A stretch of 64,000 nucleotides of DNA from JAENVU01 sp963765075 (GTDB taxonomy: Bacteria > Actinomycetota > Acidimicrobiia > IMCC26256 > JAENVU01): NCBI GenBank assembly GCA_963765075.1, contig CAVXVA010000008.1:806001-870000 (forward strand), read 5' to 3'. The notes below the pieces were generated by a model. The model did no database searches, was not told where the DNA came from, and saw nothing but the letters and a program-made list of their open reading frames with translations. Position 1 is the first letter of the stretch, and each line of letters opens with the position of its first letter. The translations under genes and the position numbers were made by a program. Positions 39,269-48,236 of this stretch are shown piece after piece.

Positions 39269-40528
39269 ATGACCACCATCCCACGATTGACCGACCCAGC
39301 CTTCTGGCGTCAACCGCTCGCCGACCGCATGCGGGAGTTCATCCCGATCCGGGAAGCGGGACCGTTCGCCGGGGCGTCGTTCGACAACCCGATGACGGGT
39401 CAGACCGAGCACTTCCAGGTCGTGACGCGGTTCGCCGAGTTGGTCGACATCAGCAAGCGGCCCAAGGAGTTCTGCTCGGGCCAAGGGGCTGTGGCGATCC
39501 CGGATCTCCCGACCGAAGCGCTCGACTTCTTCGGATCGTTCATCAACATGGACGACCCGCGTCACGCTCGCCAGCGCGCCATCGTCGGCCGGTCGTTCAC
39601 GCCGCGCCAACTCCAGACCGTGCTCGACTCCGTCGACACGATCTGTACCGAAGTCATCGACGGGTTCTGTGAACAGGGCGAGGTCGATCTCGTCGACGTG
39701 CTGTCGCAGCCGTTCCCGCTCCTCGTCATCTGCGACATGATGGGCATCCCACGCAGCGAGTTCGACACGGTGCTCAAGGCCACGAACGTCATCCTCGGGG
39801 GTGGCGACCCCGAGTTCATGGGCGACGGCGACCCGATGATGGCGATGTTCGATGCCGGCATGAGCCTCACGAACCTGATGAACGAACTGGTGGAGGAACG
39901 GCGGGTCCGCCCGACCGACGACCTGACCTCGCAGCTGGTACACAACGATCTCGGCGAAGAAATGTTGGCCCCGAACGAGATTGCCCCCTTCTTCATTCTT
40001 TTGGCGGTTGCGGGGAACGACACCACGCGCACAGCCATCAGCCATGGCGTGCATCTGTTGTCGCAGTTTCCCGACCAACGCCGGATCTGGCAGGAGAACC
40101 TCGACGCGATGACGCCCAGCGCCGTCGAGGAGATCGTGCGGGTCGCGTCGCCCGTCACGTTCATGCGGCGCACCGCGACCACCGACGTCACCATCTCGGA
40201 CCACGAGTTCCACGAGGGCGACAAGGTCGTGCTGCTCTACGGCGTCGCCAACCGCGACCCGCGTGCGTTCGAGAATCCGGAAGCGCTCGACATCAGTCGC
40301 AGCCCGAACCTCCACGTGGGGTTCGGTGGGCCGGGACCACACTTCTGTCTCGGCGCCCACCTCGCCCGCCGCGAACTCTCGGTCGCATTCCGGCAGCTGT
40401 TGACTCGCCTGCCGGATCTCGAACTCACCGGCGAACCGGTGCCGCTCAACGCGCAGGGCATCCCCTTGGTGGGCGGTATCAAGCGCCTGCCGGTGAAGTT
40501 CACGCCGACCGCCAAGACCGGGGTCTAG
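39269..40528 (+). CDS. Cytochrome P450
   Basis: 419 residues. Haem loop FGGPGPHFCLGAHLARRE near residue 350, I-helix LLAVAGNDTTRTAISHG near 245, and ExxR in EEIVRVASPVTFMRR. It is clearly related to the upstream P450 but not a recent duplicate: the N-termini differ strongly. MDDPRHARQRAIVGRSF is the C-helix region. The pair with the GST-like gene suggests a small lipid- or xenobiotic-oxidation cluster. Confidence 0.95.
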   Translation: MTTIPRLTDPAFWRQPLADRMREFIPIREAGPFAGASFDNPMTGQTEHFQVVTRFAELVDISKRPKEFCSGQGAVAIPDLPTEALDFFGSFINMDDPRHARQRAIVGRSFTPRQLQTVLDSVDTICTEVIDGFCEQGEVDLVDVLSQPFPLLVICDMMGIPRSEFDTVLKATNVILGGGDPEFMGDGDPMMAMFDAGMSLTNLMNELVEERRVRPTDDLTSQLVHNDLGEEMLAPNEIAPFFILLAVAGNDTTRTAISHGVHLLSQFPDQRRIWQENLDAMTPSAVEEIVRVASPVTFMRRTATTDVTISDHEFHEGDKVVLLYGVANRDPRAFENPEALDISRSPNLHVGFGGPGPHFCLGAHLARRELSVAFRQLLTRLPDLELTGEPVPLNAQGIPLVGGIKRLPVKFTPTAKTGV

Positions 40529-40670
40529 AGGCGATATCTACGGCGTGGAATACATCCCCGATGGGGTGCTTGCCCTCCACGGACGTATAGCCGCCGTGCT
40601 CCGATTCTGATGGTCAACTACGAAGCTCAAGGTACGATTGGTGTTTCCGATGACCGGAGGCTGGACCGAG

Positions 40671-40973
40671 ATGACCGACCGGCAGAAGCCCGCATGGACC
40701 TTCCTGACCAATCATGCGCACGTGTTGCTCTCGATCGCCGCAGACCCCGACATCCGAGGTCGCGACATCGCTGAGCGAGTCGGGATCACGGAGCGATCCG
40801 CGCAGAGCATCGTCGCCGATCTCGAGGAGGGCGGATACCTGACGCGTGAGCGGATTGGTCGACGCAACCGCTACGAGGTGCATGGAGCGCTGCCCTTGCG
40901 GCACCCGATCGAACGCGAGCACCAGGTCACCGAGTTACTGGGGCTGGTCGAGAAGCCGCGCCGGCGGCGATGA
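40671..40973 (+). CDS. Small winged-helix (MarR/ArsR-like) regulator
   Basis: 100 residues. I place the start at ATG 40671 (MTDRQKPAWTFL) because GGAGG lies about 11 bases upstream; ATG 40650 is an alternative. The winged helix is clear: HAHVLLSIAADPDIRGRDIA, ERVGITERSAQSIVADLEEG and GYLTRERIGRRNRYEVHGAL. No ligand domain. It follows the second P450 and may control that cluster, though a specific operator is not visible. Confidence 0.8.
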   Translation: MTDRQKPAWTFLTNHAHVLLSIAADPDIRGRDIAERVGITERSAQSIVADLEEGGYLTRERIGRRNRYEVHGALPLRHPIEREHQVTELLGLVEKPRRRR

Positions 40974-41162
40974 GGTGCGACCGGATCCGTCACCGTTCGA
41001 GATCCCGGGTGCGAACGACACGCGGGGACGGGCCAAACATGGACCAGGTAAGGTTCGCGGCGTGGGGATCCGGAACGGTGAAGGCGTGTCCGGCTGCCGG
41101 ATCGAACCCTCGAAGTGCCCGTCTGGTCGGCCTCTCGGTTCACGGCCGCCCACGACCGGCCG

Positions 41163-42974
41163 GTGAGCGGGACGACCACCGATCGGGCCCTTGATGCGCC
41201 GGTGGAACCGCGTCGCTGGGCGGCTCCGCTCGGCGAGGCCGCGGTCTATGTGCTCACGATCGCGTTGGTCAGCTGGCCCGGGCCGCTGCACTTCGCCACG
41301 AGAATCGTCGGGGCGAGTGATGACGCTCGGTACTACACCTGGCTCGGGTGGCGACTCGGCCAACTGATTCAATCCGGCCACGTGCTCCCGACGCGCATCC
41401 CGGATGTGATCGTGCCGTTCGGTCTCGACCTCAGATTGCTCGACGGCCTGCTGCCCTCGTATGTGAGTGGGCTCTGGAACCTGGTGCTCGGCCCGATCGC
41501 ATCATTCAACGCCGCCATGGTGACCGGCACGGTGCTCAATCTGATCGCGGCGCGACACCTGGCGCGCCGGCTGAGCCGCCGGCGAGTTGTCGGCGTCATT
41601 GTGGCCGTCGCCTTCGTGGCCGCGCCGCCGATCGCGCTCGGGGTCCAGCAAGGACTCCTCGCGCTGTACTGGGCGTTCTCGGTGCCGTTGCTCCTGGCCG
41701 ATGCTCTCGACGTCGCGTCGGGCAGGTCGCGGGTCCGGCCGATCCGCCTCGCGATCCTGCTGCTCGTCGCCTACCTCTGCAGTGTGTATTTCCTCGTCTT
41801 TGGTGGCCTGCTCTACGTGGTCGTCGTCGGCATCTCGGCCGTACGCGACCGCGACTGGAGCATCCCGAAGCGCACCGCCGCCGCCGGTGTCGCGGTCGCC
41901 GTACTGCTCCTCCCCGTCATCGTCCCGAGGTTCGCCTTCGATCGCGCCGAGCGCGCCGGCGGCGGGAACAACCAGTTGCTCCGCGACAGCGAACTCTTTT
42001 CCGCCGATCCCGTGTCGCTCCTGGCCCAGCCGTCCCGATCAACCTTCCTGGTGCCGCGCCCGGACGTCGTGGACCGGAGCATCTTGAAGCTCTTCGATCC
42101 GACGAAGTCCCTCGAGTTCACGCTGTACCCGGGGGTGGTGCTGCTCGTGGGGTTCGTAGTCTTCGCCCTGCGGAAGGGGCGCTTGCGGCTCCCACTGGTC
42201 GCGTCGGCCGGGTTGCTCTTCGTACTCGCGCTCGGCCCGTCGTTGCGTCTCGGCGGCGACTTCGTGTGGGAGCGGGGTGGGGAGGCGGTGTCGTTCCTGC
42301 CCTACCGCGTCCTGTTGATGATCCCGGGGTTGGGCGCGCTGCGCGGCCCCGATCGGGTCGCGTACGTGCTGGTTGCCGTGCTCGCCGCAGGCACTGCGAT
42401 CGCGCTGGACCGCGTCCTGGGCGCGAGGAGCCGGCGATTCGGTGCCGTCACCGTTGGGGTGATCGGTGTGCTCCTCATGACGAACATGCTGGTGCCCCTG
42501 CCGACCACGACACTCAACGCCACGCGAGCGAGCGAGCGGGCGCTGCGCGAAGTGGCGCGCACGGCGCGCGATGGCGACACGGTGATGAGTGTCCCCGGGG
42601 ACTGTGACCCCACCTTCGCGAGTTACCAGGTGTTCCATCAGACTCCGATTGTCGGCTGCGCCGGTTCGTTCGCCGCGAACCCCTGGCGATCGAAGATCGT
42701 GGCGTACTCGCGCTCCGACGCGTTCGCGAAGTTGCGCTGCGATCGGAAGCTCTACGGAAGGTTGCCAACCACGCGCGACCCGTCGGCGCCTCTCGACGCG
42801 GCAGACCTCCGGCAGCTGCGCCAGGACTTCGGCGTGCGGTTTCTCGTGGTGGACCGGTCGCGGCTCGGCACCGAGGCGTGCGCGAAGGTGGCGGCAACGC
42901 TCCCACTCCTCGCCGGTTACCGTTCGCTCGGCGGCGACGGGCTCGAGGTCATCGATCTCGAGCGTCGGCCCTGA
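41163..42974 (+). CDS. Large multi-pass membrane protein, glycosyltransferase/YfhO-like
   Basis: 603 residues from GTG 41163; the frame is also open to 41115. About eleven to thirteen membrane spans follow, with extracytoplasmic loop motifs SDDARYYTWLGWRLGQ near residue 55 and GLDLRLLDGLLPSYVSG near 90. A C-terminal soluble domain (DGDTVMSVPGDCDPTFASYQ, then FLVVDRSRLGTEACAKV) follows. The layout is that of GT-C-type lipid-linked sugar transferases or YfhO-like proteins. The truncated gene at the end of the window has the same C-terminal plan. Function is not certain. Confidence 0.7.
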   Translation: MSGTTTDRALDAPVEPRRWAAPLGEAAVYVLTIALVSWPGPLHFATRIVGASDDARYYTWLGWRLGQLIQSGHVLPTRIPDVIVPFGLDLRLLDGLLPSYVSGLWNLVLGPIASFNAAMVTGTVLNLIAARHLARRLSRRRVVGVIVAVAFVAAPPIALGVQQGLLALYWAFSVPLLLADALDVASGRSRVRPIRLAILLLVAYLCSVYFLVFGGLLYVVVVGISAVRDRDWSIPKRTAAAGVAVAVLLLPVIVPRFAFDRAERAGGGNNQLLRDSELFSADPVSLLAQPSRSTFLVPRPDVVDRSILKLFDPTKSLEFTLYPGVVLLVGFVVFALRKGRLRLPLVASAGLLFVLALGPSLRLGGDFVWERGGEAVSFLPYRVLLMIPGLGALRGPDRVAYVLVAVLAAGTAIALDRVLGARSRRFGAVTVGVIGVLLMTNMLVPLPTTTLNATRASERALREVARTARDGDTVMSVPGDCDPTFASYQVFHQTPIVGCAGSFAANPWRSKIVAYSRSDAFAKLRCDRKLYGRLPTTRDPSAPLDAADLRQLRQDFGVRFLVVDRSRLGTEACAKVAATLPLLAGYRSLGGDGLEVIDLERRP

Positions 42975-43012
42975 TCGCCGGGCCCGGATCGATCTCGTGT
43001 CACAATCCACCG

Positions 43013-44749
43013 ATGAGTGCTGACGCGGTCGCGGTGGCGTCAGGAGACGGGGAGGCTGTACCGGTCGACGATCGCGGCCGCGGGCTCCGCCGGCTGCGTC
43101 CGTCCACGGTGTGGATGACCGTCGGCATCGTTGCCGTCCTCGGGCTCGCTTACCTCCTGCCGTTGCCCGCCCTGTTCCACGCTCCGGGTCCGGCGATGGA
43201 GGAGGGGTTCATGCTCGTCTTCCCGGATCGTTTCCTGCACGGCGACATCCCCAATCGCGACTTTCTCAACCTCTACGGCCCCGGCAGCGTCTGGGTACTG
43301 GCCGCGGTGTACAAGTTGTTCGGAACGACGGTGTTCGTCGAACGCACGGTGGGGCTCCTGCAGCTCATGGCGACGTCGGCCGTGATGATGTTCTTGGTCC
43401 GTCGGTGGGGACGGTCGGTGTCGCTCACGGCGGGTCTGCTGAGCGTGCTGTTCGGTGTCTCCGCGATCGGATTGATCGCGGTCCCATGGTCCGGAGGAGT
43501 TGCGCTCGGCCTCGGCGGAATCGTGGCGCTCGCGCGGGCTCGGGAGCCGATGTCGTTGCGCCGGCCCGACCGGGCGACGGTGTGGGCGTTCTCCGGAGGT
43601 GTCCTGGCCGGGTTCGCCTTGCTCTACCGTCTCGACCTCGGACTCGCCATCGTGCTCGGCGCCGCCGCGCTCCTGTGGCGTGCCGATGGAGTGATCGTCC
43701 GACGTTGGGCCGCCGGATTCGGTCTCGGTCTCGCGCCGTACGTCTTGCACGTCATCCTCGCCGGCCCGGCCAACGTGTGGAACGGGATGATCGTCGAGCC
43801 GATGCTGTACCTACGCGCGACCCGCCACCTCGAGGTACCTCCCGATCCGAACCACCTCGTCGGCGTGGCTCGCATCATCGTCGGTATCGACCGGTCGTGG
43901 CCGCTGCCGCGTCTGACCGCCGCCCAACAGCTCACCGCCTGGTTCCTGCTCCTGGTGGCCACCACCTTGGGTCTGGTCGTGGTGTCGGTGTGGGCGATCC
44001 GGAAGCGCCCCACTGCCATTCGGCCGCGCCTGCTCCTCGCGGCCTCGCTCTTCTGTGTCGGCCTCCTGCCTCAAGCGGTGCAGCGGGCCGACTCGGCCCA
44101 CCTCGGCTGGGTGAGCTCGATCACGATCGGTCTCATTCCTTGCGCGATCGTGGAGATCGCGTCGTGGTGGAGGCCGCGGTGGCGTCCCGCACGGGTCGGA
44201 CTCGTCGCCGGCGCGGTGACGTTGGTCGTGATCGTTGTGCTATTGCCGACGTACGTCGCACGGCGATACATCTCCTACGCCCAGGATTCGATCGACGGGA
44301 CCCGCGTGTCGACCGAAGTGACCCACGACGGTCGCTCGTTCCTCGTCGGCGCCGACGGCACGTTCGCGTCGAGCCTTCGCACATTGCTCCGAGACGCCGA
44401 TGCAGCCGGACGACCGAACGACCGGCTGATCGTCGCAACGAGCGACCTGCGGCGCACGCCCTATATCGACAGCTACCTCTACCACCTGCTACCGAAGTAC
44501 CGGCCGGGTACGCGGTTCATCGAGATGGAACCGGGTATCACCAACCGATCCGGCACCCCGCTCACCGACGAACTCCGGCGGGCCGACATCGTCATCGTTT
44601 CGAGCCGCTGGAGTGGTTGGGACGAGCCCAACGACTCGATGAAGCCCGGCGATCCGCGTCCGGCCGCGGTGTTCCGCCGTGACTTCTGTCGGGCTGGCGA
44701 GTATGGCAACGGCTTGAGTCTGTACACGCGGTGCCGCGCGCGTGACTGA
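43013..44749 (+). CDS. Multi-pass membrane protein, GT-C/PMT-like
   Basis: 578 residues from ATG 43013. It has about ten to eleven membrane spans and the early loop MEEGFMLVFPDRFLHGDIPNRDFLNLYGPGS, where an acidic Glu-Asp pair and the following sequence resemble the first extracytoplasmic loop of ArnT/PMT-type glycosyltransferases. A soluble C-terminal domain (DRLIVATSDLRRTPYIDSYL) follows. It lies 38 bases after the previous membrane gene and overlaps the LtrA gene by 8 bases, so the three form one unit, probably cell-envelope glycan related. Confidence 0.75.
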   Translation: MSADAVAVASGDGEAVPVDDRGRGLRRLRPSTVWMTVGIVAVLGLAYLLPLPALFHAPGPAMEEGFMLVFPDRFLHGDIPNRDFLNLYGPGSVWVLAAVYKLFGTTVFVERTVGLLQLMATSAVMMFLVRRWGRSVSLTAGLLSVLFGVSAIGLIAVPWSGGVALGLGGIVALARAREPMSLRRPDRATVWAFSGGVLAGFALLYRLDLGLAIVLGAAALLWRADGVIVRRWAAGFGLGLAPYVLHVILAGPANVWNGMIVEPMLYLRATRHLEVPPDPNHLVGVARIIVGIDRSWPLPRLTAAQQLTAWFLLLVATTLGLVVVSVWAIRKRPTAIRPRLLLAASLFCVGLLPQAVQRADSAHLGWVSSITIGLIPCAIVEIASWWRPRWRPARVGLVAGAVTLVVIVVLLPTYVARRYISYAQDSIDGTRVSTEVTHDGRSFLVGADGTFASSLRTLLRDADAAGRPNDRLIVATSDLRRTPYIDSYLYHLLPKYRPGTRFIEMEPGITNRSGTPLTDELRRADIVIVSSRWSGWDEPNDSMKPGDPRPAAVFRRDFCRAGEYGNGLSLYTRCRARD

Positions 44750-45905
44750 CGAGACGCCAACCGACCCCGAGACGGAGGACGTCGCCGAGGCCGAGCGGCA
44801 TGCATCCAATCTCGAACTGTTCCTGGATCTCGTCTTCGTCTTTTCGGTGACTCAGATCGCCGGCGTGCTGGCCGCCGATACCGGGCCGGCGGGGTTCGGG
44901 CGGGGAGTGCTCCTCGCGTGGCTGGTCTGGTGGCTGTGGTCGCAGTTCACGTGGCTCGGCACCGCCATCAACCTCGCCGACCGGTCGCTCACTCAGGCGC
45001 TGATCCTGGTTGCGATCCCGTTGGCCGTGCTGATGGCCGTGGCGATACCGGGCGCGTACGGCGACACCGCGGTCGAGTTCGCGGGCGCATACTTCGCAGT
45101 GAACCTGTGGGCCCTCGCCATTCAAGGTCGCGGTCTGTGGTCGGTGAAGACGACCCGCGACGCATGGCTCCAGTACGTGCCGTTGGCCGCACTCGCCCCC
45201 TGTGTGATGCTGCTGGGTGCCTTCTTCGATCGGGGTCCTCGTACCGCAATCTGGTGCTTCGTTGCCCTGTTCGACGTGGCATCGGCCATTCGTGCGGGGA
45301 AGCGCACCGCGTCACGAAACAGCGATTGGGCGATCGACCCGGTGCACTTCGTCGAGCGGCACTCGCTCTTCGTCATCATCTCGTTGGGTGAGGTGCTCGT
45401 CGCAGTCGGGGTGGCCGCATCTGCGGTGAAGCTCGATCCCGAGATCGGGCTGGGTGTCGTCGCCGCGGTTTCGGTGGCGTGCGTCTTCTGGTGGACCTAC
45501 TTCTCCTACGTGCCGGACGTGATCGAGCGCGTACTGCGGGAGAGCGACGACCGGGGTCGGGTCGCCCGCAACCTGTTCTCGTTCGGGCACTTCCCGGTCA
45601 TCCTCGGCGTCGTGCTCTACGCGGTCGCGGCCAAGCACGCAGTGGCTCATCCTGGTCAGCCTCTCAACGATTCCGATCTGTTCGCACTCGGCGCCGCGAT
45701 TGCCACCTTCCTCGGTGGATTCATCGCGATGCAGTGGCAGGCCGCTCGCCGCGTCGCGCCCGAGCGAGTGGTGTCGATCCTCGTCGTCGCGGCGCTGTGC
45801 GGCTTCGTCGGCCCGCATCTGGCGAGCGGGGTTCTCATCGCATTGGTCGGGCTCACGATCGGTCTTTCGCACACCATCACCGTCCGCCGATTCACCCGAG
45901 CGTGA
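44742..45905 (+). CDS. Low temperature requirement protein A (LtrA) family
   Basis: 387 residues from GTG 44742, overlapping the upstream stop by 8 bases. The family signature LELFLDLVFVFSVTQIAG is at residues 27-44 and HFVERHSLFVIISLGE near 205, with about eleven membrane spans. LtrA was named for a cold-growth phenotype in Listeria; biochemical function is unknown. Complete. Confidence 0.92.
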   Translation: MTDETPTDPETEDVAEAERHASNLELFLDLVFVFSVTQIAGVLAADTGPAGFGRGVLLAWLVWWLWSQFTWLGTAINLADRSLTQALILVAIPLAVLMAVAIPGAYGDTAVEFAGAYFAVNLWALAIQGRGLWSVKTTRDAWLQYVPLAALAPCVMLLGAFFDRGPRTAIWCFVALFDVASAIRAGKRTASRNSDWAIDPVHFVERHSLFVIISLGEVLVAVGVAASAVKLDPEIGLGVVAAVSVACVFWWTYFSYVPDVIERVLRESDDRGRVARNLFSFGHFPVILGVVLYAVAAKHAVAHPGQPLNDSDLFALGAAIATFLGGFIAMQWQAARRVAPERVVSILVVAALCGFVGPHLASGVLIALVGLTIGLSHTITVRRFTRA

Positions 45906-45927
45906 CTGACGGACAAACGGTCGCCGA

Positions 45928-46281
45928 TCACTCCATCGTTGCAACGGTGGGTCCGGCGGTGGGCGAGTCGGTCGTCTCGGCCGGCCAGGGTCGGGTAGCG
46001 AGGACCGCCGCGGTCGCGTCGTCGGCGGGGTAGAGCGTCTCGATCGAGAGCTCCGCAAGGGTGATGTCGATCGCCGTGCCGAAGGTGGCGATGGTGGAGA
46101 ACAACCGCATCGCCGCGTCCCCCAACGCTCGATCCTCGTAGACCGGCGCGTAGCCCGCCGCGAGGAGGAGCCGATTCCGCTCCCGGAGGGGAACGTCGAG
46201 CTCGGTCGCGAGGCGGAGGACCAGTTCGCGGCTCGGCAGCGCGCGCCCGAGTTGGGTGGAGAGGTCGATCGTTCGCGGCGC
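45928..46281 (-). pseudogene. XRE-family regulator with MmyB-type ligand domain, N-truncated and internally deleted
   Basis: The minus frame, open only from 46281, encodes LGRALPSRELVLRLATELDV and PLRERNRLLLAAGYAPVYED, the end of the XRE helix-turn-helix. It then jumps to AMRLFSTIATFGTAIDITLA and ELSIETLYPADDATAAVL, which is the very end of the MmyB-like domain. The first helices and about 150-170 residues of the ligand domain are missing, and no start codon with a ribosome binding site exists. This is a relic of a roughly 280-residue regulator. Confidence 0.75.
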
Positions 46282-46283
46282 TC

Positions 46284-46400
46284 ATGCAGGCCGGGTTCCC
46301 TCCGGTCCTTCGTCGTATCCTGACGGCCTGGGAGAACGAGGCCGTGCGACGAGCCCGAGAGGGTCGTGTGATCACGACCGAGTTCCGAGCCACGGCCTGA
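46284..46400 (+). other. 38-codon ORF, possible gene relic
   Basis: ATG 46284 to TGA 46400 encodes MQAGFPPVLRRILTAWENEA and then VRRAREGRVITTEFRATA. The amino-acid make-up is protein-like rather than a GC-driven artefact, and the frame continues a few codons upstream (SFAAL). I do not recognise the parent family. It abuts the XRE relic, so this patch looks like a graveyard of two gene ends. Confidence 0.3.
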
Positions 46401-46410
46401 CCCACCTGCT

Positions 46411-47145
46411 TCAGCCTCGGAGAGCAGGATCCTGGCCGTAGAAGCCTCGGAACATTTCGTAGAGACCGGGTTCGCGATGGCGGAGTTCGGTTGGCACGTC
46501 GAAGAAGGCTTCGGTGGCCACGGCGAAGAACTCCGCCGGGTTGGTCGCGCCGTAGTCCTGGAGCGGGGGGCGGGCAATCCCCTCAGCAAGTGCCGTGAAG
46601 GCCTCCGTGCAGACCGATTGCCACTGGTCGTGTTCGACCCGCCCACCCAGGGGCGGTGTTCCGTTGAGGATGCCGTCGGCCATGTCGAGCTTGTGGGCGA
46701 ACTCGTGGAGGACGACGTTGTGGCCGCGCCCCGGGTGACGGGATGCCGCGTCGGCCTGATCCCACGCCAAGAGGACCGGACCCCGATGATCGTGGGCCTC
46801 GCCGAGGATGGGCACGTCGTCGTCGCTGGCGGTTCCCCATGCCGGCCCGCCGCGCTCGCCGCGGGACAGCATGGCGGTCGGATAGATGACGATCGCGCTC
46901 ACTTCCCGGAGATCGTCGACGTCGAGGCCGAGCACGAGGAGGGCCGCCTGCGCGGCGACGGTGACCCGGATGTCATCGGTGAGGGCGAACCCGTTCGATG
47001 CTTCCCAGTGCTTGTGGCGGAGTAACCAGTCGGCCGCGCCTTCGAGGGTGGCCTGCTCGGCGGCGGTGAGGCGGGTCCAGATCGCGAGGTGGTCCTCCAC
47101 GATGGCGCGCCAGTGGTCCGGCAGTCCGTGGTGACGATGCAACAT
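46411..47145 (-). CDS. MtfA-like zinc peptidase (M90 family)
   Basis: 244 residues from ATG 47145 (MLHRHHGLPDHWRAIVEDHL); an in-frame TTG at 47184 is possible but lies in the hairpin region. The zinc-binding motif HEFAHKLDM (HExxH) is near residue 150 and the downstream acidic segment NPAEFFAVATEAFFDVP near 210 matches MtfA. In E. coli MtfA binds Mlc and has aminopeptidase activity. Soluble. It follows the desaturase gene on the same strand but is separated by a strong hairpin. Confidence 0.9.
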   Translation of the reverse strand: MLHRHHGLPDHWRAIVEDHLAIWTRLTAAEQATLEGAADWLLRHKHWEASNGFALTDDIRVTVAAQAALLVLGLDVDDLREVSAIVIYPTAMLSRGERGGPAWGTASDDDVPILGEAHDHRGPVLLAWDQADAASRHPGRGHNVVLHEFAHKLDMADGILNGTPPLGGRVEHDQWQSVCTEAFTALAEGIARPPLQDYGATNPAEFFAVATEAFFDVPTELRHREPGLYEMFRGFYGQDPALRG

Positions 47146-47172
47146 CGTCCCAGTCGACCACACCGCAAGACC

Positions 47173-47220
47173 AACTTGCGTCAATAACCCCGCCGATCGG
47201 TGGGGTTATTGACGCAAGTT
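47173..47220 (-). terminator. 19-bp perfect inverted repeat after the desaturase gene
   Basis: AACTTGCGTCAATAACCCC at 47173-47191 pairs perfectly with 47202-47220 around a 10-base loop. It starts 7 bases after the desaturase stop (47227) and ends before the MtfA start, so it should terminate the desaturase transcript. The AT-rich TCAATAA in the arms is unusual here. Confidence 0.7.
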
Positions 47221-47226
47221 CGGGGG

Positions 47227-48159
47227 TCAGGCGGCGAGTTCGGAGGCGGGTTCGACAACGGGTTCGGGGTGGAGGACCCGGGCCGGTGGGGCCTTCAAGT
47301 CCTTGACGATGCCGATCCAGCTGAGTGCCTTCAGGCCGTAGTAGGTCATGTCGACCTCCCACCAGAAGAATCCCTGGCGGGCCGACGCCTGGTAGTGGTG
47401 GTGGTTGTTGTGCCAGCCCTCGCCGCCGGTGAGCAACGCGATGATCATCGAGTTCCGGCTGGTGTCGGTGGTCTCGTACCGGCGCCGTCCGAAGACGTGG
47501 GCGGCCGAGTTCACGAGGAACGTCGTGTGCCAGAGCAACACGGTCGACCAGAAGAAGCCGATGACGAGGCCGGGCCAGCCGCCGATGAGAAATGCGACGA
47601 CACCGTAGGTCCAAGGAATGAGGCCCTCGTGCTTGTCGAGCCAGCGCAGCTCGGGGTACTTGGCGAAGTCCTTGATGGCGTCGAAGTTCGTGTCCTTGTA
47701 CTTGTCGCACAGAATCCAGCCGACGTGACTCCACCAGAACCCCTTGCGCGGTGAGTGGAGATCGAGGTCGGTGTCGGAGTAGCGGTGGTGGTGGCGGTGG
47801 TTGGCGGCCCACCACAGCACGCCCTTCTGGGCGGTCGCTTCGGCTTGGAACGCGAAGACGAACTGCCAGAACCGGTTGAGTCGGTACGCCTTGTGCGAGA
47901 AGTACCGGTGGTACGCGGCGGTGACGAAGAACGCCCGGCCGAAGTACATCGCCGCGAAGAGCACGAACGCGGTGGTGGAGAACCCGGTGAAGACCACGGC
48001 GAAGCACAACACGTGGACGAGGAAGAAGGGGATCGACGAGCGCCAGTTCACGCGCTCGTCGGGGGCGCGGTGCAAGGCGGTGTCGAGTGCCGCAGTCGTG
48101 GCCGGCGCGATCGTGACTGGCGTGGGGCGCATGGTGTCGGAGGAAAGGGCGGTGCCCAT
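47227..48159 (-). CDS. Acyl-CoA delta-9-type fatty acid desaturase
   Basis: 310 residues. The three histidine boxes of membrane desaturases are present: HRYFSH near residue 84, HRHHH near 122 and HNNHHH near 250. They bind the di-iron centre that inserts a double bond into a fatty acyl chain. Four membrane spans are visible. ATG 48159 has GGGAG about 8 bases upstream. It is divergent from a TetR regulator across about 77 bases with a dyad, so the TetR protein probably controls it, as in mycobacterial desaturase systems. Confidence 0.93.
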   Translation of the reverse strand: MGTALSSDTMRPTPVTIAPATTAALDTALHRAPDERVNWRSSIPFFLVHVLCFAVVFTGFSTTAFVLFAAMYFGRAFFVTAAYHRYFSHKAYRLNRFWQFVFAFQAEATAQKGVLWWAANHRHHHRYSDTDLDLHSPRKGFWWSHVGWILCDKYKDTNFDAIKDFAKYPELRWLDKHEGLIPWTYGVVAFLIGGWPGLVIGFFWSTVLLWHTTFLVNSAAHVFGRRRYETTDTSRNSMIIALLTGGEGWHNNHHHYQASARQGFFWWEVDMTYYGLKALSWIGIVKDLKAPPARVLHPEPVVEPASELAA

Positions 48160-48207
48160 GGTCGAACTCCCGTCGGGAATGTGCTGCTCTCGTGGTTACG
48201 CTTCCGT

Positions 48208-48230
48208 AGGTTACGGGACCGTAGTAACCT
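48208..48230. promoter_or_regulatory. TetR operator-like dyad
   Basis: AGGTTAC-N9-GTAACCT, a perfect 7-bp dyad, lies in the gap between the divergent desaturase and TetR genes, 7 bases before the TetR GTG start. A further GGTTACG half-site lies at 48194. Likely the TetR binding site, repressing both genes. Confidence 0.65.
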
Positions 48231-48236
48231 TGTCAA

